NCBI RefSeq assembly: GCF_963678635.1
Contig: NW_026970756.1
Coordinates: 103,501 to 167,500 of the forward strand
Origin: Symsagittifera roscoffensis
Taxonomy: Eukaryota > Xenacoelomorpha > Acoela > Convolutidae
Direction: 5' to 3'
Length of the DNA: 64,000 nt
Shown piece by piece: positions 27,522 to 34,648 of the stretch (position 1 is its first letter; each line of letters starts with the position of its first letter). The notes under the pieces were generated by a model. That model had not been told where the DNA came from, made no database searches, and saw only the letters and a list, made by a program, of their open reading frames with translations. The position numbers were made by a program, and so were the translations under genes.

Positions 27522-29274
27522 CCCATTCGCTTCCTCGTGAAAAATAGGTCTTAGAACCACCTTAGATGAGCTTGCGCGACCCTTGGTTGAGCTGCAGGAG
27601 CGACTGATCGAAGCGGAATACCCCTATTTTGAGCTGAAAAATGGGGGTCTCAGGGCTCTAAAACGCTTGTTTGAGCTTGAAGGAGTGCTCGCACAGCTCA
27701 CTTTCAATTTTAGCGAAGTTAGATATGCTTGATGGTCAGCTGCATGAAAAAGATGGGAGCTGTGCAACCAGTGGTTCAAAAGTTATGAGCCGAGCCGTAA
27801 ACAAGCTCAAAATGAGGTCCAAAACTGACGAAGTTGCTTCAGTTGGCTTGAAAGTTAACAAAGCTTGCTCGTAGAGCTTCCGGGATAGGCCCATTCGCTT
27901 CCTCGTGAAAAATAGGTCTTAGAACCACCTTAGATGAGCTTGCGCGACCCTTGGTTGAGCTGCAGGAGCGACTGATCGAAGCGGAAGACCCCTATTTTGA
28001 GCTGAAAAATGGGGGTCTCAAGGCTCTAAAACGCTTGTTTGAGCTTGAAGGAGTGCTCGCACAGCTCACTTTCAATTTTAGCGAAGTTAGATATGCTTGA
28101 TGGTCAGCTGCATGAAAAAGATGGGAGCTGTGCGACCAGTGGTTCAAAAGTTATGACCCGAGCCGTAAACAAGCTCAAAATGAGGTCCAAAACTGACGAA
28201 GTTGCTTCAGTTGGCTTGAAAGTTAACAAAGCTTGCTCGTAGAGCTTCCGGGATAGGCCCATTCGCTTCCTCGTGAAAAATAGGTCTTAGAACCACCTTA
28301 GATGAGCTTGCGCGACCCTTGGTTGAGCTGCAGGAGCGACTGATCGAAGCGGAAGACCCCTATTTTGAGCTGAAAAATGGGGGTCTCAGGGCTCTAAAAC
28401 GCTTGTTTGAGCTTGAAGGAGTGCTCGCACAGCTCACTTTCAATTTTAGCGAAGTTAGATATGCTTGATGGTCAGCTGCATGAAAAAGATGGGAGCTGTG
28501 CGACCAGTGGTTCAAAAGTTATGACCCGAGCCGTAAACAAGCTCAAAATGAGGTCCAAAACTGACGAAGTTGCTTCAGTTGGCTTGAAAGTTAACAAAGC
28601 TTGCTCGTAGAGCTTCCGGGATAGGCCCATTCGCTTCCTCGTGAAAAATAGGTCTTAGAACCACCTTAGATGAGCTTGCGCGACCCTTGGTTGAGCTGCA
28701 GGAGCGACTGATCGAAGCGGAAGACCCCTATTTTGAGCTGAAAAATGGGGGTCTCAGGGCTCTAAAACGCTTGTTTGAGCTTGAAGGAGTGCTCGCACAG
28801 CTCACTTTCAATTTTAGCGAAGTTAGATATGCTTGATGGTCAGCTGCATGAAAAAGATGGGAGCTGTGCGACCAGTGGTTCAAAAGTTATGACCCGAGCC
28901 GTAAACAAGCTCAAAATGAGGTCCAAAACTGACGAAGTTGCTTCAGTTGGCTTGAAAGTTAACAAAGCTTGCTCGTAGAGCTTCCGGGATAAGCCCATTC
29001 GCTTCCTCGTGAAAAATAGGTCTTAGAACCACCTTAGATGAGCTTGCGCGACCCTTGGTTGAGCTGCAGGAGCGACTGATCGAAGCGGAAGACCCCTATT
29101 TTGAGCTGAAAAATGGGGGTCTCAGGGCTCTAAAACGCTTGTTTGAGCTTGAAAGAGTGCTCGCACAGCTCACTTTTAATTTTAGCGAAGTTAGATATGC
29201 TTGATGGTCAGCTGCATGAAAAAGATGGGAGCTGTGCGACCAGTGGTTCAAAAGTTATGACCCGAGCCGTAAAC

Positions 29275-29490
29275 TCTGTAATTCGATTTTTCAGCTCGAA
29301 ATTGCAGAAAAACAGCTGTTTAGGCATGAAGGAGTGCTCGCACAGCTAACTTTCAATTTTAGCGTAGAGAGCTCTGTGTGAGGGCTAGTTGGTGTAGAAA
29401 GCTCAGTCCAATCGGACCAGTGGTGTAAAAGTTATAGCGCTTTGGCTGAACTGCAATTTTGAGCTCAAAAAGTGACGAAGTTTAGAAGAA
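29275..29490 (+). repeat. Degenerate edge copy of the 368-bp monomer
   Basis: After the array's last exact base the sequence diverges, yet it keeps blocks of the monomer in the same order: 'gaaggagtgctcgcacagct' with the following caattttagcg, then 'accagtgg' with 'aaaagttat', then 'ttttgagctcaaaa' and 'tgacgaagtt'. It is a decayed monomer at the promoter-side edge of the array. Edge copies of tandem arrays usually escape homogenisation, which fits. It repeats at 55764-55979. Confidence 0.8.
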
Positions 29491-29960
29491 TGAAATTTCG
29501 GGAAACAAAAAATTGTTCAATTTTAATATAATTATAACCGCTGGAAAGCCCTTGAGCATAGCTTTCTAATGGTATATTACAATTTTTTTTACTAAAATTA
29601 GTTTAGGTTCCAGCTCGAGTTAAAAATTGACTTTTGCTATTTTTTCAAAAAAAAAAAAAAATTTCACTTCAGTCTCTTGCATTTTTGGTCAACAAAAAAT
29701 TGTGCGATTCACTTTGGGCAAAAAGCGTTGGAAAGTACATGGGCAGGGCTTTCCGGGCGTGTTTTCAAAAGTTATTTTGAGCAAAAATTGAGCAAATGGT
29801 GAGCATTTGAAAAAAAAAAATTTTTCCCCAGAAATACTCATTTAGGAGATTTCTGTGTATTATAGGGGGAGGGTAGTAGCAAGAATTTTCAAAAAAATTT
29901 TGAAAAATTTCAAAATTTTTGAAAATTTTTTTTTTACTTCCTAACCTCAAAAGCGTATCA
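29491..29960 (+). other. AT-rich, homopolymer-rich IGS next to the 5' ETS
   Basis: Non-coding spacer with long A and T runs (around 29645-29660, 29810-29825 and 29880-29935), including interleaved gaaaatttc-type palindromes. It contains 'tataggggga' at 29861-29870. The Pol I core promoter should lie in or just downstream of this stretch, but the sequence alone does not let me place the start site. Unit 2 carries the same stretch at 55980-56449 with about seven substitutions. Confidence 0.6.
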
Positions 29961-30261
29961 GAAAGGCGTAATTTGATGAGACTTGACCACTGGTAAAGTA
30001 TAGTATCATCGCTCGATTTCGCCTCAGTAAGGAGAACCATCCAAGGTTCGAAAAGAACGAAGGTCAGATAGTTTATAACTAGAAAGCAGAACCAAAACTG
30101 CCTTAAAGGCTTTGTGTAGTTGAGCAAAGTCTCTTCTCGAGAAGGCTAAGAAAAGCTTGAAATTGAAGCAATCAGTCGTTGAGCTGTTTGTGAAAAGAAG
30201 GATTGGCTTTAGCTAAGGTGCTTCTAAGTACTGCGCATAACTATGAACCGGTGTAAACCAA
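29961..30261 (+). other. Single-copy spacer, probably promoter or start of 5' ETS
   Basis: Non-repetitive sequence between the AT-rich spacer and the ETS duplication. No ORF or RNA gene is recognised. Unit 2 has the same sequence minus a 5-bp direct repeat (agtatagtatc here, agtatc near 56487). It is either promoter or external transcribed spacer. Confidence 0.5.
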
Positions 30262-30975
30262 ATCATGCTTGGTGGCTCTTGCATGAGACTGGACTTGGTG
30301 CCCCAGTCAAAGTAGCTTGCTTATAGGTATGGTTGGATATGGTTAGCCGTATCAGCACCAGAGGTGCAACAACCGTGCTGTTTAACTAAGTGAGCTGTCG
30401 AGTTGAAGTCGTCTTGGTCTCAAAGAAACGTGCTTGGTGGCGCTTGCATAAGCCTGGACTTGGTGCCCCAGGAAAGACTTACTTATAGGTGTAGTTGGAT
30501 ATGGTTTACCGTATCAGTACCAATGGTGCACAACTATGCTGTTTAACTGAGTTAGTCAGAGGACGGCGTTTCCTAAGTCCTCTAGAGTCTAAGATTGCTT
30601 TAGCTCGTGAAGGTTCTAATCATGCTTGATGGCTCTTGCATGAGACTGAACTTGGTGCCCCAGTCAAAGTAGCTTGCTTATAGGTATGGTTGGATATGGT
30701 TAGCCGTATCAGCACCAGAGGTGCAACAACCGTGCTGTTTAACTAAGTGAGCTGTCGAGATGAAGTCGTCTTGGTCTCAAAGAAACGTGCTTGGTGGCGC
30801 TTGCATAAGCCTGGACTTGGTGCCCCAGGAAAGACTTACTTATAGGTGTAGTTGGATATGGATTACCGTATCAGTACCAATGGTGCACAACTATGCTGTT
30901 TAACTGAGTTAGTCAGAGGACGGCCTTTCCTAAGTCCTCTAGAGTCCAAGACTTCTTTAGCTCGTGAAGGTTTAA
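30262..30975 (+). repeat. 357-bp direct duplication in the 5' ETS, unit 1
   Basis: 'atcatgcttg' opens copies at 30262 and 30619, giving a 357-bp period with few differences. Each copy is itself a diverged pair: a half beginning 'gcttggtggctcttgcat' and a second beginning 'gcttggtggcgcttgcat' 165 bp later, both continuing with 'ggacttggtgcccc' and 'ggatatggtt'. Each copy contains the motif gactgg...ccagtcaaagtagcttgct (first at 30287-30321), which can form a hairpin and recurs in ITS1. Its position upstream of 18S makes it external transcribed spacer. Confidence 0.85.
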
Positions 30976-31091
30976 AATGCTGATAGTAGTAGTTTGTGCG
31001 TGGGAAAGGTTGACCTTAGTGTGCCTTTCTGGAAAGGTAGCAGCTTGCAAATCAGGGTTCGGTTTGAAAAAGCTAGCTTCCGAAGTACTTT
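30976..31091 (+). other. 3' end of the 5' ETS, unit 1
   Basis: Short unique sequence between the ETS duplication and the 18S 5' end. It includes a possible hairpin around 'ggaaaggttgacc' and 'ctttctggaaagg'. No gene. The same sequence lies at 57460-57575. Confidence 0.55.
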
Positions 31092-32231
31092 AAACTGATT
31101 GATCCTGTCAGTTGCCATATGCTTGTCTGAAAGACTAAGCCATGCATGTGTAAGTGAAACTTGCAAAAGTGAAACCGCGAATGGCTCATTAAATCAGTTA
31201 CTATCTAAAAGTTGAGTTACCTGTCAGATGAATAACTGCGGTAACCCTGCAGCTAATGCATGCAGATTGCGTGACTCCGGTCGCGAACTTTTACAAGAAT
31301 TCACCGAGCGACCTGCTAAGTACGGGCGCATACCGGATGAATCCAAAGTAACTGAAAGATCCCAGATGGCTTAGGCCGGGGGACGCAGCTTCCGAATTTC
31401 TGAGCTATCAACCTATGATGGTAGTGTAATGGACTACCATGGTTGTGACGGCTAACGGGGAATCAGGGTTCGATTCCGGAGAGGGAGCCTTAGAAACGGC
31501 TACCACATCCAAGGAAGGCAGCAGGAACGCAAATTACCCACTCTCCGCACGAGGAGGTAGTGACGAGAAATAATGATATGAGCCTTAATGGTTTGTAATC
31601 AGAATGGAAAGGATGCAAAAGCTCCTTTGATGATCGAGTAGAGGGCAAGTCTGGTGCCAGCAGCCGCGGTAATACCAGCCTCTACAAGCGTATGCAAAAG
31701 TTGCTGCGTTTAAAAAGCTCATAGTTGGATCTGTTTGAGTATAACGGTAACATGGTGGTTAGTTAACGCTTTCCACTCGTTACGCTCATCCTTCGCATCG
31801 AAGAAATACCTTGCACTTAAATGTGACGAGGTGTGGAAACGGTGTTTTCACTTTGAGAAAATTAGAGTGTTCAAAGCATCCTTTGGGATTGAATAATCAA
31901 GCATGGAATAATGGAGAATGACCCGCGTTTTACTGATGCCGGTGGCTAAAGTGCGGTAATGATTGAAAGGAACAGCCGGGGGCATTTGTATTGCTACGTT
32001 AGAGGTGAAACTCTTGGATCGTGGCAAGACAAACTACTGCGAAAGCATTTGCCAAGAATGTTTTCATTAATCAAGAACGAAAGTTAGAGTATTGAAGAGG
32101 ATTAGATACCCTCGTAATTCTAACCATAAACTATACCAACTTACGATTTGTCAAAGTCTCTTCTGACTTGGCAAGAAATTAACCGGGAAACCAAAGTTTA
32201 TTGGTTCCGGGGGAAGTATGGTTGCAAAATC

Positions 32232-32277
<46 letters not shown>

Positions 32278-32722
32278 GCGGCTTAATTTGACTCAACACG
32301 GGAAATCTCACCAGGTCCAGACATCTTAAGGATTGACAGATTGATGATCTTTCATGATTATATGGGCGGTGGTGCATGGCCGTTCTTAGTTAGTGGAGTG
32401 ATCTGTCTGGTTAATTCCGATAACGAACGAGATCTTGATCATCTAAATAGTGCCATTCTCGTTAGAGTATTGGTTACTTCTTAGAGGTACTATGTGCAAT
32501 TAAATAGCACAAGTGAAGTGAGGCTATAACAGGTCTGTGATGCCCTTAGATGTCCTGGACTGCACGCGCGCTACACTGGTGAATTTAAATTGAGGGATAA
32601 CCTTGGCCTATATGGTCCGGGTAATCACCTAAAATTCATGAGCGTGAAGGGGATCGAATGTTGTAACTTGCATTCGTGAACCAGGAATTCCTAGTACTCG
32701 GTAGTCAACAACTACTGGGGAT

Positions 32723-32762
<40 letters not shown>

Positions 32763-32848
32763 TGATTGGATGTTTAAGCAAGAATTGCGGAAGCCCGTCG
32801 CTGAGACTTCGGTCCTGGCAATAGGTGGAAGCGGATCGAGCTTAATTG

Positions 32849-32886
<38 letters not shown>

Positions 32887-32908
32887 GGAACCTGCGGAAG
32901 GATCAGTG
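31092..32908 (+). rRNA. 18S rRNA, copy 1 (orphan unit)
   Basis: Full-length small-subunit rRNA, 1817 nt, normal for animals. The 5' end is recognised by 'tgattgatcctgtcag' and 'catatgcttgtc', the middle by 'ccagcagccgcggtaa' (about 31657-31672), and the 3' part by 'gtacacaccgcccgtc' (32739-32754) and 'aacctgcggaaggatca'. It differs from copy 2 at three bases: t31430 (c in copy 2), a31526 (c) and c32011 (t). The last two fall in very strongly conserved stretches (gcaggcNcgcaaatta and gtgaaattcttgg), and copy 2 has the expected base. Its unit is broken inside 5.8S, so it cannot yield a complete pre-rRNA. Whether the 18S itself is still processed and used is unknown; it may be an early pseudogene. 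The substitutions could also be assembly errors. Confidence 0.96.
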
Positions 32909-33020
32909 ACTAATGCCACTGTTTGAGCGAAGAGCCGGTCAGCTCATTAAATATGACCCGGTACGCAGTAGATCTTTTTGGAGATTTTGCTGAAAGGTGG
33001 TGGTGCATAATCAAGAAAGA

Positions 33021-33338
33021 GTCGGTGGTGCATGAGTGTAAGAGAGACGGTGGTGCATGAGACTGGGGATTGGCTCCCAGTCAAAGTAGCTTGCTCGGTG
33101 GTTGATGATAGCAAGAAAGAGTCGGTGGTGCATGAGAGTAAGAGAGACGGTGGTGCATGAGACTGGGGATTGGCTCCCAGTTAAAGTAGCTTGCTCGGTG
33201 GTTGATAATAGCAAGGAAGAGTCGGTGGTGCATGTGAGTAAGAGAGACGGTGGTGCATGAGACTGGGGATTGGCTCCCAGTTAAAGTAGCTTGCTCGGTG
33301 GTTGATAATAGCAAGGAAGAGTCGGTGGTGCATGATAG
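33021..33338 (+). repeat. 100-bp tandem repeat in ITS1, unit 1
   Basis: Three copies plus a partial fourth, starting 'gtcggtggtgcatg' at 33021, 33121, 33221 and 33321. Each contains 'gactgggg...cccagt', a perfect 7-bp hairpin where the second arm reads cccagtc (33061-33082), followed by 'aaagtagcttgctcgg'. The motif cggtggtgcatg is a 12-nt match to 18S (32366-32377). The long-looking minus-strand ORFs here are a by-product of the periodicity. Confidence 0.9.
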
Positions 33339-33520
33339 CATGATGTTCCTTCATGGTTCATCTAAGAGTTGGTCTAGCTAAGGTTAGATTGGCTCAAGGT
33401 AGTCCTTAATGGATCACCTTAGATTCCCGAAAGATAATTCAAAGAGAGTTGACCTGATGCAAGTTAGGTTAACTCAAGGTGATCCTTGTTGGTGATCCTA
33501 AGTATGATGGTGGTGCATTA
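33339..33520 (+). repeat. Single ITS1 copy of the 167-bp repeat family, unit 1
   Basis: One diverged copy of the segment that is amplified 21 times at 37230-40686. It has the same order: 'catctaagagttg', 'ctaaggttagatt', 'ctcaaggtagtccttaatgg', 'attcccgaaaga', 'gttgacctgatgcaagttag' and 'ctcaaggtgatcctt'. As both units carry this copy in ITS1, the ITS1 version is probably the source and the array derived. Confidence 0.82.
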
Positions 33521-33637
33521 GCAAGAAAAACGGTGGTGCATGATAGCTTGAGACTGGGGATGGGCTCCCAGTCAAAGTAGCTTGCTCGGTGTGGATGATA
33601 GCAAGTGAGAGTCAGTGGTGCATTATAGCAAGAGAGA
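33521..33637 (+). repeat. Diverged 100-bp-family copy in ITS1, unit 1
   Basis: A further diverged copy with 'ggtggtgcat', 'gagactggggatgggctccc' and 'agtcaaagtagcttgctcgg', separated from the main 100-bp block. No gene. Confidence 0.7.
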
Positions 33638-33827
33638 AGGTAGCCAAATGTCTCGTCATTGTTGACGCCAAAATCAGGTAGCCAAATGCCTCGTCATTTT
33701 TGACGCCAAAAGCAGGTAGCCAAATGCCTCGTCATTTTTGACGCCAAAAGCAGGTAGCCAAATGCCTCGTCATTGTTGACGCCAAAAGCAGGTAGCCAAA
33801 TGCCTCGTCATTGTTGACGCCAAAAGG
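33638..33827 (+). repeat. 38-bp repeat x5 carrying the 28S R2-target segment, unit 1
   Basis: Five copies start at 33638, 33676, 33714, 33752 and 33790. The core 'ggtagccaaatgcctcgtca' matches the near-universal 28S segment just downstream of helix 69 (helix 70/71 region), and the following tgacgcc resembles the same helix's other strand. This 28S segment is the integration target of R2 non-LTR retrotransposons, which insert between aagg and tagcc. The first copy retains 'aaggtagcc'. The second half differs from canonical 28S, so this is a short amplified fragment, not a working rRNA piece. Confidence 0.85.
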
Positions 33828-33999
33828 AAGTCGCTCAAACTTGGGTATTCTGTTGATCAAAAAGCTGTTTAGATGGTAGCTTAGGAGTAACTTCTCCTAG
33901 ATAAGCTTGTTTGATGGTCGTTTAAACAGTGTACGATTTTCAGTTTGCTTTCGTTAGAGAAAGACTGAGGAAAGCGAAGGCCCGAATGCTTAAGAACAG
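33828..33999 (+). repeat. Diverged 332-family copy, unit 1
   Basis: Begins 'gaagtcgctcaaacttggg' and follows the 332-bp monomer through 'gtattctgttgatcaaa', 'gtttaaacagtgtacgat' and 'aagactgaggaaagcgaagg' to 'cttaagaacagg'. A novel segment in the middle (tagcttaggagtaacttctcctag) forms a short inverted repeat. It leads directly into the large-subunit fragment. Confidence 0.72.
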
Positions 34000-34242
34000 G
34001 GTGATCTATGCTTGGGTAATCACACTTAGTACGAGAGGAACAGTGTGTTCAGTTCCCTGGTTTCAAGCGTCTGCCTGAGAAGGCGGATGCGAAGCTACAA
34101 TTGATGACCTAAAGCGTAGATTGAATTGCTCTATCTGCATCATGAAAATTGCCTTTAATGGTTTAAATTGGCAGTATCAAGTATATTGATGCTGTTGACC
34201 CCGATGTCAGATAGGAATGCAATCCCCCATTGATGATGGGAG
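34000..34242 (+). pseudogene. 28S 3'-domain fragment in ITS1, unit 1 copy 1
   Basis: Contains the sarcin-ricin loop core agtacgagaggaac (34028-34041), then 'gtgttcag', 'ctgagaaggcggatgcgaag' and ctaca, which follow the order of the 28S 3' domain (domain VI). It is preceded by 'ggtgatctatgcttggg' (34000-34016), an exact 17-nt match to the 28S 5' half at 63268-63284. Two distant 28S parts thus abut here. The downstream ~130 nt does not match the usual 28S end that I know. It is either a duplicated fragment or a lineage-specific 28S terminus. It lies upstream of 5.8S, which is the wrong place for either. Confidence 0.75.
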
Positions 34243-34406
34243 GTCGCTCGAACTTGGGTATTCTGTTGATCAAAGAGCTGTTTAGATGTAGTACCGGTGT
34301 GATACATGTGATTGCATTGAGAGAGCGTTTAAACAGTGTTCGATCTTCAGTTTGCCTTCGTAAGAGTAAGACTGAGAAATGCGAGGGCCCAAACGCTCAA
34401 AAACAG

Positions 34407-34646
34407 GGTGATCTATGCTTGGGTAACACTTAGTACGAGAGGAACAGTGTGTTCAGTTCCCTGGTTTCAAGCGTCTGCCTGAGAAGGCGGATGCGAAGCT
34501 ACAATTGATGACCTAAAGCGTAGATTGAATTGCTCTATCTGCATCATGAAAATTGCCTTTAATGGTTTAAATTGGCAGTATCAAGTATATTGATGCTGTT
34601 GACCCCGATGTCAGATAGGAATGCAATCCCCCATTGATGATGGGAG
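34407..34646 (+). pseudogene. 28S 3'-domain fragment in ITS1, unit 1 copy 2
   Basis: Repeats the preceding fragment 404 bp downstream: sarcin-ricin core at 34432-34445, then the same 3' sequence to 'gatgatgggaggtc'. It lacks four bases just before the loop (gggtaacactt versus gggtaatcacactt in copy 1). Between the copies lies one 332-family segment. Unit 2 has one copy only, consistent with an unequal exchange. Confidence 0.72.
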
Positions 34647-34648
34647 GT

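Larger units (their letters stand above)
1..29274 (+). repeat. IGS tandem array A, 368-bp monomer
   Basis: Head-to-tail array of a 368-bp monomer, very nearly identical from copy to copy. Anchoring on one internal point (146, 514, 882 ... 29143) gives 78 phased monomers plus three 221-bp truncated ones (see 10300-13170). Two monomers are one base short (near 9680 and 22840). The array starts in mid-monomer at base 1, so it extends left of the window, and it ends at 29274 where the sequence changes after 'gagccgtaaac'. Each monomer holds a strong hairpin: in the first, 94-105 pairs with 113-124 (12 bp with one G-U, 7-nt loop). 368 is not a multiple of 3 and the reading frame stops in each copy, so it is non-coding. 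Its position upstream of the 5' ETS and 18S identifies it as rDNA intergenic spacer. In other animals such repeats act as Pol I enhancers, spacer promoters or replication fork barriers; that role here is inference. Confidence 0.97.

Noticed and set aside
1-29274. CRISPR array or bacterial repeat system
   Set aside because: The monomers are 368 bp with no unique spacers, and the flanking genes are eukaryotic rRNAs.
146-29349. A 67-residue ORF repeated in every 368-bp monomer (about 78 times here and again in array B)
   Set aside because: It starts at TTG, is identical because the DNA repeat is identical, is interrupted in some monomers, has no codon-level constraint and lies in rDNA spacer.
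29765-30127. 120-residue minus-strand ORF in the AT-rich spacer
   Set aside because: Unit 2's version is cut short by a 5-bp deletion, its composition follows the A/T runs, and it lies in the promoter/ETS region.
30972-31166. Minus-strand ORF over the ETS/18S boundary (also 57456-57650)
   Set aside because: It overlaps the 18S 5' end; chance frame.
33011-33341. Overlapping minus-strand ORFs with repetitive peptide (also 59495-59825)
   Set aside because: The peptide periodicity mirrors the 100-bp DNA repeat. The region is ITS1 on the transcribed strand's opposite side.
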